The notes under the pieces are model-generated. The model was not told the origin of the DNA and ran no database searches. It saw nothing but the letters and a program-made list of their open reading frames with translations. From contig JAQVWR010000015.1 in assembly GCA_028709605.1 (NCBI GenBank), forward strand, positions 1 to 39,305: a stretch of 39,305 nt of DNA, written 5' to 3'. Shown here in pieces: positions 9,789 through 17,468 of this stretch. Each line of letters starts with the position of its first letter. Position 1 is the stretch's first letter. A program made the position numbers and the translations under genes. The DNA comes from Proteiniphilum sp. GTDB lineage: Bacteria > Bacteroidota > Bacteroidia > Bacteroidales > Dysgonomonadaceae.

Positions 9789-12034
9789 CTGATATTTGAT
9801 TTTACTGTACATTTTTCCGACTCATCACCCAACACATTATACGCAGCAATTTCGTATTGACTATCGGCTCCTCCATCCTTATCCACATATTCTGTCGGGT
9901 GTATATTGATGCCTGTCTGCAACTTGACCAACAGCTCCCCGTTTCGGTATATGCTGTACCCTTTGGAGGACAGATAATTCCCCGGGACCCAGGTAAGCCG
10001 GTTCCCGTCTTTCACCCTGCTTACTTCGGCACGGATCACTTTTTCGGGAATGGGCAGTTTGGGCAACTCTCCCGTTTGCCGATATTGCAGATAACTGTCG
10101 TGGTATTGTGCATCAGCCACAAAAGGACTGTAGTAATGACTATAAGCAAAACAAATCATATTACTGACATATCCGTTCACAAGATGCAACTGCTCTCGCA
10201 CCCGCTCAAGAGGGGCAGAAATCCAGAAACGCTGATCGAATATCTCCACGTTAGCCCAGAACTTCAGCCCGGGCTTGGTATACACCGCTTTTTGAAGAGA
10301 GGAAAACCACTCATCCACATTTTGAAGCGTCAAGCCACCTGCTCCGATACAATCCTGGGGAGCAAAAATATCGCCTGCACGAAAACGGGTTAACGAAAAG
10401 ACATTCTCCCACATTTTCCCGTACGCCTTCGCATCTCCCCCTACTTTATAATTCATAAACGGTGACAACATCAATGGCATATCCGGTGCAATGGCGGTCA
10501 GGTGATCCAGATTCGTATTCAGTGCTTCAGCCAACACCTTCTGTCGTTCGGGAGTCATGCAATGCAGGTTGTCAACCTCCCACACCCAATACCAGCCATA
10601 CATCGTCTCGGGATACCTCGCTTTATACCTTGCAACAAGCTCATCCGCTATCCGGTTTCCTTTTTCCATTTCGTTCAGGAGCCATTCGGCAGAGAAATCG
10701 GCTTTCCACCAACGGTCATTGAAATTGAGCCCGATAAATATTTTTACTCCATTGTCCCGGGCACTTGCCAAACATTTCTCGAGCGTAGCGTTCCGTCTGT
10801 TTCTTTTCACATAGGAGGAGGGGTAAATTGCGGAAGCCTCTCCATTTTGACGGATCTGAAAAGCCGGCCCGTAAATCAGATATTTCATTCCGGCCTCTTT
10901 CAGCATCTTCATTTCCTCATTCCAACGTTTGCGATCCCAATTTTTTACCAGATACTCCTGGATAAAAGAGCCGGAAAAAGAAGGCACTCCCGTCCCGTTG
11001 TTTTTTTGTTCGAAACAGTAATGATTGGCTGTACCGTTCAAATCTCTGATATAGGTATCAAAGCAAGCGTCATCTTCGTGCAGGTTGATCACGCGACAAC
11101 CCCGCGGTAAAACCTCGTGATAAGCAGCATTAAAACCTGTTTTTCGACCGTAGGCCAAAGCAATATTCCCATTCACATCGACCAAATAATCGTTGTTATG
11201 ATCATGTCCCGTAAATACGCCAACCACATCTTTTTTTTCGATGAACGCAGCAAACAGTCCGGAATTTACATTTGGTGCACACACTCCTTCATGCTTTTCT
11301 CCCAACTCCCTGCATACCCACCTTGCCGTTTCATGTTCCACAAGAGGAATATGGAAAAAAGCCAGAGAGGGTAACCTGCGCTGATTGCGTTTGGCTACCT
11401 CATCGCTTTTCGCACGATACCATGCGATCTGGTCATACTTGATCCAGTCGTAATATCCAAACGTTCGATCAGTGGTCAAGTTATGTGAATCGAACAAATA
11501 GAGCATCCACTTTTCTGATAACCCGTCTGAAGAAAAAACGGGCAATACGCAATTCCCTACTCCCGAAATTTTGGGATCTGAATGATATGTCCGATGATAG
11601 GAAAATGAACTGATATATTCAAGTATCTGCGACAGATCCATCCCTGTTTCCGCATCATGATTTCCAAAAGTTACCGCAAAAGGTGTTTTTGCTTGTTCAA
11701 AAATCTGCGCAATTTTTCGCCACCCCTCCCGGACATTTCCGGAAACAACCATATCACCCGTGATGACCACCAAATCCGGATGTTCTATAGTCACCGCCTC
11801 CCGGATAAGAAGAGCCGTACTGTCGTTCTTTTCTTGATAGGATTCACTTTCTATCCAGTGCAAATCCGTTAGCTGAACAATTTTGAAATGGCCATTGTTG
11901 AATTTCAGAGGAGGAACTTCAGAAAATGCCTGTACCACATAAAACAGACAGAACAGACAGCATAAAGAGCTCCTCACACGAGGGACCAAACACGATTGTA
12001 AAATTCCAAATTGTTTGAATAGGTGTGTTTCCAT
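9785..12034 (-). CDS. Exported metallophosphoesterase fused to DUF4434-like barrel and Fn3-like domain
   Basis: A 749-residue protein with an N-terminal hydrophobic signal (about 20-38). Residues 48-335 are a calcineurin-like metallophosphoesterase of the Icc/PAP29 type with all metal ligands visible: DLH (Asp57, His59), GD (93-94), GNHD (124-127), His228 and GHDH (276-279). Residues about 350-640 resemble DUF4434 (KMLKEAGMKYLIYGPAF; ETMYGWYWVWEVDNLHC; KFWANVEIFDQRFW). Residues about 665-745 look like a fibronectin type III module. The reading frame is uninterrupted, so the fusion is real in this sequence. It probably removes phosphate from an organic phosphate outside the cytoplasm. It starts 88 bp after the ribokinase stop and its stop overlaps the next start by 4 bp. 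Confidence 0.85.
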   Translation of the reverse strand: METHLFKQFGILQSCLVPRVRSSLCCLFCLFYVVQAFSEVPPLKFNNGHFKIVQLTDLHWIESESYQEKNDSTALLIREAVTIEHPDLVVITGDMVVSGNVREGWRKIAQIFEQAKTPFAVTFGNHDAETGMDLSQILEYISSFSYHRTYHSDPKISGVGNCVLPVFSSDGLSEKWMLYLFDSHNLTTDRTFGYYDWIKYDQIAWYRAKSDEVAKRNQRRLPSLAFFHIPLVEHETARWVCRELGEKHEGVCAPNVNSGLFAAFIEKKDVVGVFTGHDHNNDYLVDVNGNIALAYGRKTGFNAAYHEVLPRGCRVINLHEDDACFDTYIRDLNGTANHYCFEQKNNGTGVPSFSGSFIQEYLVKNWDRKRWNEEMKMLKEAGMKYLIYGPAFQIRQNGEASAIYPSSYVKRNRRNATLEKCLASARDNGVKIFIGLNFNDRWWKADFSAEWLLNEMEKGNRIADELVARYKARYPETMYGWYWVWEVDNLHCMTPERQKVLAEALNTNLDHLTAIAPDMPLMLSPFMNYKVGGDAKAYGKMWENVFSLTRFRAGDIFAPQDCIGAGGLTLQNVDEWFSSLQKAVYTKPGLKFWANVEIFDQRFWISAPLERVREQLHLVNGYVSNMICFAYSHYYSPFVADAQYHDSYLQYRQTGELPKLPIPEKVIRAEVSRVKDGNRLTWVPGNYLSSKGYSIYRNGELLVKLQTGINIHPTEYVDKDGGADSQYEIAAYNVLGDESEKCTVKSNIR

Positions 12035-12122
12035 TGTAGCGATATCTCAAATGATTGATTTGTATTTATTTTGGCAGATTGATTTTTTGATTGGGTATGA
12101 TATCAGAACAGGCATCCATTCT

Positions 12123-13031
12123 TCATCGTGTATATGCTAATTCATTCCTGTACGGAATCGATGACTGTGCCCCTGTCCTGGTAACGGAAATAGAAGATGC
12201 CTTCGATGCAAAAACAGCCGCCTGCCTTAAATCGAATCCCTCTGCAAGAGCAACGCACAGGGCTCCGTTAAAGGTGTCACCGGCAGCCGTGGTATCAACA
12301 GCCTTTTTCTTAAAAGCATCCACCCTGTATGACCGCTCCCCTTCCTTCACGAAGCATCCCTTATCTCCCAGCGTGATGATCACATTTTTAACCCCCATCT
12401 CCGATAACAGTTGAGCAGCCGTAGCCAGATCCTGTTCCTCATTTATTTTCACGCCTGTCAGCAGTTCTGCTTCTATTCTATTGGGGGTGATTAAATACAA
12501 ATCTCGTAGCACAGATTTGGGGATCTGACGTGCGGGAGCAGGATTCAATACCACTTTCACTCCTTTTTCAAATGCTTTTTGCACCGCAAAGGCAACCGTT
12601 GAAACAGGAATTTCCAATTGCATCAACAAAATATCCTCTGATGACATAACCTCCAGCACCGCTTCAAGATCCTGAATAGTTATCAGGTCATTAGCTCCCG
12701 GAGCAACCACAATGGCATTCTCACCGCTATCCTCCACACATATGATTGCGGTACCGGTTTTTGCATGGTCGTCAACCAACACATAATCCGTCTTGATTCC
12801 TTCTTTATGAAAAGCCTTTAAAGTCTGTTCACCAAAATAATCGTTCCCCAGCTTAGTCATGAACACTAAATTTCCTCCCAGCCTCTTCACCGCAACAGCC
12901 TGATTTGCGCCTTTCCCTCCCTGATTCATTTGCACTTCATAGCCCAAAACAGTTTCACCGGGTTGCGGTAAATGAGAAGTTTGGATCATAATATCTGTAT
13001 TTGAACTACCAATCACAATAATTTTTCTCAT
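12123..13031 (-). CDS. rbsK: Ribokinase (PfkB family)
   Basis: A 302-residue protein, the usual ribokinase length. Seen: the N-terminal substrate loop NQGGKGANQAVAVKRLGG (residues 36-53), a PGAND segment near 111-115, NPAPA (163-167), TPNRIEAELLTG, and the PfkB signature DTTAAGDTFNGAL (246-258) with the catalytic base Asp252 and its anion hole. It phosphorylates ribose to ribose-5-phosphate in the cytoplasm using ATP. It is the first gene of the leftward SusCD operon and is preceded by a strong promoter with an embedded palindrome. The related deoxyribokinases and other PfkB sugar kinases cannot be fully excluded, but the loop and neighbours favour ribose. Confidence 0.92.
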   Translation of the reverse strand: MRKIIVIGSSNTDIMIQTSHLPQPGETVLGYEVQMNQGGKGANQAVAVKRLGGNLVFMTKLGNDYFGEQTLKAFHKEGIKTDYVLVDDHAKTGTAIICVEDSGENAIVVAPGANDLITIQDLEAVLEVMSSEDILLMQLEIPVSTVAFAVQKAFEKGVKVVLNPAPARQIPKSVLRDLYLITPNRIEAELLTGVKINEEQDLATAAQLLSEMGVKNVIITLGDKGCFVKEGERSYRVDAFKKKAVDTTAAGDTFNGALCVALAEGFDLRQAAVFASKASSISVTRTGAQSSIPYRNELAYTR

Positions 13032-13180
13032 ATTTTATCACTGTTTATCATTTGCTCCCGGTATTTTTCGGCACTGAAACCATTCATAAATGAAAAAACA
13101 ACCGCATATCGACGCTTCCACCTCTCAACCGGCCCGTGTCCCTCAATATAGAGAGCGATTGTTAATATAATAATCTGTTG

Positions 13181-13211
13181 CAAATGTATCAATAAAAATT
13201 AAAGGAACAAA
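13181..13211 (-). promoter_or_regulatory. Promoter of the ribokinase-SusCD operon
   Basis: Read on the minus strand: TTTG (13211-13208), a 19-bp spacer, then TACATTTG (13188-13181), a full match to the Bacteroidetes -33 and -7 boxes. Transcription would start near 13175, leaving a leader of about 140 nt before the ribokinase ATG at 13031. No riboswitch or attenuator structure was recognised in that leader. Confidence 0.8.
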
Positions 13212-13217
13212 CGTTTG
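13208..13217. promoter_or_regulatory. LacI-family-type operator overlapping the -33 box
   Basis: CAAACGTTTG is a perfect 10-bp palindrome with a central CpG, the shape bound by LacI/GalR-family regulators (RbsR and CcpA sites have the same kind of core). The -33 TTTG of the operon promoter is the palindrome's own half-site, so a bound protein would block sigma. No LacI-type gene lies in this window, so the regulator would have to be encoded elsewhere. A chance palindrome is possible. Confidence 0.5.
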
Positions 13218-13346
13218 CGCTAAATAAGTTGTTAAATAAGGTTAACCAACAATTGATCCATTATCATCCGGAGGCATATTTATTGACCAAAATTGTTTTA
13301 TCCCAAAAAACACTCCAGCCATTTATACAGATTTTCCTCTATTTCG

Positions 13347-13377
13347 TGTTGATTTTTTTACAAATCACCTATATTTG
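13347..13377 (+). promoter_or_regulatory. Putative promoter of the Mdp-like gene
   Basis: TATATTTG at 13370-13377 fits the -7 box. Upstream there is only a partial -33 (TGTTG, 13347-13351). The start site would be near 13383, giving a short leader to the ATG at 13406 and arguing against the longer frame from 13229. Nothing else was recognised between 13218 and 13346. Confidence 0.5.
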
Positions 13378-13405
13378 TCGTATCATCACCTCAAAAACAA
13401 ATCAT

Positions 13406-13639
13406 ATGGAATATTTTACCGGTCAAATTGTGTGGTTTGCCTTTAATTTTGAAGTAGAAGGCTTTAAAATGTGTGACGGAAAAATTTTAGAAATTACACA
13501 GTACACAGCGCTTTATTCCTTAATCCGGAATATGTTTGGGGGAAATGGAACTACCAATTTCAAACTTCCGGACATTAAAACCCAAATTGGCAGTTATCAG
13601 ATCTGCATGAATGGAATATACCCGCCTCGGCGCTGCTAA
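13406..13639 (+). CDS. Miniature phage-tail-collar / microcystin-dependent-protein-like protein
   Basis: A 77-residue protein. Residues 1-55 match the tail-collar (Mdp/MdpB-like) domain: MEYFTGQIVWFAFNFEVEGF, then MCDGK, YTALYSLIRNMFGGNG and FKLPDIK. Full-length relatives of about 170 residues continue with a variable glycine-rich middle and end in a conserved ICxxGIxPxR segment. Here the domain passes directly into YQICMNGIYPPRRC, so the start and end are kept and the middle is absent. The start at 13406 is preferred because the homology and the upstream -7 box agree; an in-frame start at 13229 would add 59 non-homologous residues. Function is unknown; relatives occur in phage tails and in contractile injection structures, and none of those genes is nearby. 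Confidence 0.75.
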   Translation: MEYFTGQIVWFAFNFEVEGFKMCDGKILEITQYTALYSLIRNMFGGNGTTNFKLPDIKTQIGSYQICMNGIYPPRRC

Positions 13640-13774
13640 TAAAAGATCGAAAGGAGTATTCGGTCCTCCTTACACAATGTGCTGAACAGTTTTTTTTGCA
13701 GGGCAAACAGATGCGGAATCAATTCTTTGACCTTTTCTGTTCCATGAAACGCAGCACATTTCAATTTAATCTTG

Positions 13775-13782
13775 TATATTTG
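13775..13782 (+). promoter_or_regulatory. -7 promoter element upstream of patatin gene
   Basis: TATATTTG fits the Bacteroidetes -7 consensus and lies 28 bp before the ATG at 13810. No TTTG is present at the -33 spacing, so the promoter may be weak or need an activator. Its position supports the start at 13810 over the longer frame beginning at 13696. Confidence 0.5.
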
Positions 13783-13809
13783 CGCAGATCTGTTTTTAAT
13801 CAACAACCG

Positions 13810-16035
13810 ATGAAAAAAGAATTGTTACTGTTGCTGCTGTTTACCACCTGTTTAACCACGTTAGTTGAGGGACAGGTGCAACAGCGGAAGAAAGTTGCTG
13901 TCGTACTTAGCGGCGGTTCCGCAAAAGGATTCTCGCATGTGGGTGCATTAAAAGTGCTGGAAAAAGCCGGTATACCGATCGATTATATTGCCGGCACCAG
14001 CATGGGCGCCGTGGTGGGCGGACTCTACGCAGCAGGCTACAGTGCCCGGATGATCGATTCACTGATTCAGATGCAGGACTGGGACCATCTGATGCGCGAC
14101 AACGTCGACCGTGACAACCAGCCTGCCTCCCAAAGGGATAATCGCAATCAATACATTTTTACCCTTCCCTACAAGCTTAACGTCAGGGAGAGAAGCGGCA
14201 AAGTGAGTCTTCCGCGCGGTGTCTTCGCCGGACAGAACCTCTACAGCCTTTTTCTGAACATGACCATCGGGTTCCAGGATGAGATGGATTTCGATGATCT
14301 CCCCATTCCTTTCGGGTGTGTGGCAGCCGATGTACGCACCGGGAAGGAAATTGTGTTCAGACGAGGGATCCTGCCGGAGGCGATGCGGGCAAGCATGGCG
14401 ATACCGGGTGTCTTCAACCCTGTAGAGAAGGACAGCATGTTGCTGATCGACGGTGGTGTGATCAATAATTATCCCGTGGATGTAGCCCGAAGCATGGGTG
14501 CCGATATTGTGATCGGCGTGATCATCCCGCACGATGACAAGTCGATGAAACAGAATCGCGGGAATATTACCGAGATCGCAGAGAATATGTCAAACTTTGT
14601 CGGACAACAAAAACGAAAACAGAACATTGCAGATACAGACCTGCTGATCACCCCTGTGATCCAGCCCTATGGCTCGATGGATTTTCAAAAACCGGCCATC
14701 GACTCGCTGATCTCACGCGGAGAACAAGCCGCCATGGCCCAGTGGGATCAGCTGATGGCTCTGAAAGAGAGCTTGGGTATTACCGGGAATGCTCCTGTTG
14801 TCAGGAAACGTCAGAATCCTTATATCCATGTCGATACGCTGCTCATCGATCAACTCCGCGTGGAGGGCGTATCCCTGCAGGAAGAAAAGCAAATATTGCG
14901 CTGGATCCCGGTCAAGGATCATAAGGTCACCCGCAACGAATTGGAGGCAATGACCGCCCGTATTTACGGCAGCGGCAACTTTAGCCGTGTGTACTATCGT
15001 CTCGACGGAACACAGCCTTTCGATCTGATTTTCCAGGTCGAACCTAAGGAGTCCAGCACCCTGAACCTGGGCCTGTACTTTGACACCGACGATATGGCGG
15101 CTATCCTGGCCAATACATCCATCCGACTGAGCCCGTCGCTCAACTCCCGTGTCGATATCACAGGACGGCTCAGCCGCGACCCCTATCTGATCGTCGATTA
15201 TTCCATCAACCGAGGCATTTTTTACAAAGGAGGCATCAATTACAAAATCAGCAAGAACGACCTGAGCATCTATGAAAGAGGGAAACTGGCCTATCACATG
15301 GGGATCAACCGCAATGCACTGGATCTCAATTTCTCCGAGTTTTACTTCGGAAATATGCGATTGCATCTGGGAACCAGATTCGAACATTTTAAATTCTACA
15401 ATGTGCTGAGTCGGGGCTCCTACCCCAATTTTCCGTCAATGGAAAACCAACTCTACATCAACTATCTGATCGACGGGGAGTACGACAATCTGAACAGCAC
15501 CTACTTCCCCACCTCCGGCCAGAACTTTTCATTTCGTTACTCGCTCCATACTGACAATTTCCTGCGACTGGACGATAGACCGCCTTTAAGTGTCTTGAAG
15601 ATGCACTTTACCAAACCCGTTCCTATTGCAGACAAGGTCTTCCTCACCCCGCAATTCTCGGCACGCTATGTGATGAACGACAGTGTACCACAGATATACC
15701 GCAATTTTGTGGGAGGCAGAACCGACGGTCATTACCTGCCGCAGCAGATAGCGCTGCAGGGCTCTGCGGGAATGGAGATCCTGAGCAATTTGGCAGCCTC
15801 TGCCGATGTGATGATCCACTACCGGTTCAGGCCGAACAACTTCCTCTACGCCAACCTGAATTACACCCTGCATCACCATCATCTCAACGATCTTTTTTCT
15901 GAGGGAAAAGCCTTCTGGAGCGGGAATGTGGGATATTCTCTCCTCTCACTTGCCGGACCGCTGCGACTGGAATTGGGGTACTCCGGCCTCTCCCGCAAAT
16001 TTCATCCTTACGTGAGCTTTGGATACAACTTTTAA
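13810..16035 (+). CDS. Patatin-like phospholipase fused to outer-membrane barrel
   Basis: With the start at 13810 the protein has 741 residues and a clear signal peptide (MKKELLLLLLFTTCLTTLVE). Residues 27-320 are a patatin domain with the oxyanion loop GGSAKG (35-40), nucleophile motif GTSMG (Ser64) and the dyad Asp in DGG (Asp214). Next comes a POTRA-like segment (about 350-420, IDQLRVEGVSLQEEKQIL) and a BamA/TamA-type barrel (about 430-741) ending in YVSFGYNF with a terminal Phe. This is the layout of patatin-BamA proteins such as PlpD (type Vd secretion); in Bacteroidetes the domain usually stays joined to the barrel. It probably hydrolyses phospholipids in the envelope. The longer frame from 13696 has no signal peptide at its N-terminus and is not favoured. 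Confidence 0.9.
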   Translation: MKKELLLLLLFTTCLTTLVEGQVQQRKKVAVVLSGGSAKGFSHVGALKVLEKAGIPIDYIAGTSMGAVVGGLYAAGYSARMIDSLIQMQDWDHLMRDNVDRDNQPASQRDNRNQYIFTLPYKLNVRERSGKVSLPRGVFAGQNLYSLFLNMTIGFQDEMDFDDLPIPFGCVAADVRTGKEIVFRRGILPEAMRASMAIPGVFNPVEKDSMLLIDGGVINNYPVDVARSMGADIVIGVIIPHDDKSMKQNRGNITEIAENMSNFVGQQKRKQNIADTDLLITPVIQPYGSMDFQKPAIDSLISRGEQAAMAQWDQLMALKESLGITGNAPVVRKRQNPYIHVDTLLIDQLRVEGVSLQEEKQILRWIPVKDHKVTRNELEAMTARIYGSGNFSRVYYRLDGTQPFDLIFQVEPKESSTLNLGLYFDTDDMAAILANTSIRLSPSLNSRVDITGRLSRDPYLIVDYSINRGIFYKGGINYKISKNDLSIYERGKLAYHMGINRNALDLNFSEFYFGNMRLHLGTRFEHFKFYNVLSRGSYPNFPSMENQLYINYLIDGEYDNLNSTYFPTSGQNFSFRYSLHTDNFLRLDDRPPLSVLKMHFTKPVPIADKVFLTPQFSARYVMNDSVPQIYRNFVGGRTDGHYLPQQIALQGSAGMEILSNLAASADVMIHYRFRPNNFLYANLNYTLHHHHLNDLFSEGKAFWSGNVGYSLLSLAGPLRLELGYSGLSRKFHPYVSFGYNF

Positions 16036-16092
16036 GGAGCCATGAGTCCTGTTTCCATAACCAAAATCTATGAACGATTGAGCTCCCATAAT

Positions 16093-16123
16093 TTTGAGCG
16101 TACGTGAATCATCGCTATATTTG
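16093..16123 (+). promoter_or_regulatory. dps promoter
   Basis: TTTG at 16093-16096, a 19-bp spacer, and TATATTTG at 16116-16123 match the Bacteroidetes consensus exactly. The transcript would start near 16130, with a leader of about 42 nt carrying a GGAG near 16150 before the ATG at 16172. Confidence 0.8.
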
Positions 16124-16171
16124 TAAATAGAATAGTCGATTCAGAAAAAGGAGATTGTAAAATAAAAAATT

Positions 16172-16645
16172 ATGAAAACATTAGATTATTTAGGATTGGA
16201 TCCCAAGAGTACAAAAAAGACCGTCGAAGGGCTGCAGGAACTGCTGGCCAACCTGCAGGTTTATTACACCAACCTGCGCGGATTCCACTGGAATGTGAAA
16301 GGAGAAATGTTCTTTGGGGCTCACGAGAGATTTGAGGAGTACTACGACGACACCGCTGATAAGGTAGACGAAGTAGCTGAACGAATTCTGATGCTCGGAG
16401 GCGTTCCGGCCCACAACTTCAGCGATTACCTGAAGGTATCCGCCATTAAGGAGACGGAAGTAATCAGCAACCAGAAAGAGATCGTTAAGCTGATCCTCGA
16501 CTCTCTGAAGGTGCTGATCGCTTTGGAACGCAAGGTGGTGGAAACGGCATCTGATGGCGATGATGAGGGTACGGTTGCCCTGATGGGGGACTTTATCTCC
16601 GGACAGGAAAAAACCGTATGGATGCTCACGGCCATGCTTTCGTAA
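16172..16645 (+). CDS. dps: Dps family ferritin-like DNA-protection protein
   Basis: A 157-residue protein of normal Dps length. The inter-subunit ferroxidase ligands are all present with the family spacing: His39 and His51 (FHWNVKGEMFFGAHERF), Asp66 and Glu70 (DEVAERI). It oxidises Fe(II) with peroxide and stores iron in a dodecamer, guarding DNA during oxidative or starvation stress. It lacks a Lys-rich N-terminal tail, so it may protect mainly by iron removal rather than DNA binding. It has its own promoter and is followed by a stem-loop, so it is likely a single-gene unit. Confidence 0.95.
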   Translation: MKTLDYLGLDPKSTKKTVEGLQELLANLQVYYTNLRGFHWNVKGEMFFGAHERFEEYYDDTADKVDEVAERILMLGGVPAHNFSDYLKVSAIKETEVISNQKEIVKLILDSLKVLIALERKVVETASDGDDEGTVALMGDFISGQEKTVWMLTAMLS

Positions 16646-16669
16646 ACGCCGACGGTACACAACAGAGTG

Positions 16670-16704
16670 AAAGCCGTTCCGCCACAATAGGCAGGAACGG
16701 CTTT
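16670..16704. terminator. Stem-loop between convergent dps and LytTR gene
   Basis: AAAGCCGTTCC (16670-16680) pairs with GGAACGGCTTT (16694-16704). An inner GCC/GGC extends the stem around a short loop, with one bulged A. It lies between two convergent genes and has A and T ends on both sides, fitting a bidirectional terminator, although the T-run is short. Confidence 0.7.
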
Positions 16705-16754
16705 CTCATTGTAAGGACACGCCTGGAATATCTTGTCACGTGAAGAGATAGATG

Positions 16755-17468
16755 TCACCTGTTTCCGATGATGGTCTGGAACTGCCGGCGATAGGTCTCC
16801 CCTATCGGAATCTGTTTTTTTGCGATGATGATCCGGTTCTTGTTGATGCTGGTGATCTTATTTTTGTGGATGATATAGGAGCGGTGCACCCGCATAAAGC
16901 GGTCGCCAGGCAGCTCCTCCTCGAGCGATTTGAGGCTCATCAGCGAGAGGATGGGCTTGGGTTCCTGCTCGGTGAAGATCTTCACATAATCTTTCAGCCC
17001 TTCGATATAAAGGAGATCATCATAGAGCAGATGGATCAGCTTGTAGTCCGATTTCACGAAAAGGCCCACTTTCTCCTGCAGATGTTTGGTTGCCGGCTTC
17101 GGTTCGGTCATCTCGAACCAGTTCAGTGCTTTTTGGGCTGCGGAGAGGAATTCTTCGAACGAGAAGGGTTTGAGCAGATAATCGAGCGCGCTCACCTTAT
17201 AACCCTCAAGGGCATATTCGCTGAAAGCAGTGGTAAAAATGATCCGGGTACGGCTGCTGATGGTGTGGGCAAAATCCATCCCGTTTACCTCCGGCATCTG
17301 AATGTCGAGAAAAAGCAGGTCGACCTTCTCTTCGCCGATATGCTTCATCGCCGTGAGAGCGTTGCTGTACTTTCCCGTAAGACGCAAAAAGAAAGTCCTC
17401 TCCACATACGATTCCAGAAGAGACAATGCCAGTGGTTCATCATCCACGATCCAGCAATTCAGTATCAT
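16755..17468 (-). CDS. LytTR-family response regulator
   Basis: A 237-residue regulator. The receiver domain (1-115) shows the acidic pocket DDE (9-11), phospho-acceptor Asp55 in LLFLDIQMPE, Thr79/80 and Lys100 (LLKPF). The LytTR DNA-binding domain (about 130-237) contains LLYDDLLYIEGLKDYVKIFT and FMRVHRSYIIHKNKI. Its start lies inside the end of the kinase gene (29-bp overlap), so the two are translationally coupled. The targets are unknown; the outer-membrane barrel gene at the head of the operon is one candidate for autoregulation. Confidence 0.93.
   Translation of the reverse strand: MILNCWIVDDEPLALSLLESYVERTFFLRLTGKYSNALTAMKHIGEEKVDLLFLDIQMPEVNGMDFAHTISSRTRIIFTTAFSEYALEGYKVSALDYLLKPFSFEEFLSAAQKALNWFEMTEPKPATKHLQEKVGLFVKSDYKLIHLLYDDLLYIEGLKDYVKIFTEQEPKPILSLMSLKSLEEELPGDRFMRVHRSYIIHKNKITSINKNRIIIAKKQIPIGETYRRQFQTIIGNR

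Noticed and set aside
13032-13180. Riboswitch in the leader of the ribokinase operon
   Set aside because: No recognisable conserved core or terminator stem; only an AT-rich leader of about 140 nt.
13229-13405. N-terminal extension of the collar-domain protein
   Set aside because: The extra 59 residues show no likeness to the family and contain the probable promoter at 13347-13377.
13651-13671. Small hairpin AAGGAG...CTCCTT after the collar-domain gene
   Set aside because: Only six pairs with a nine-base loop and no adjacent T-run; too weak to call a terminator.
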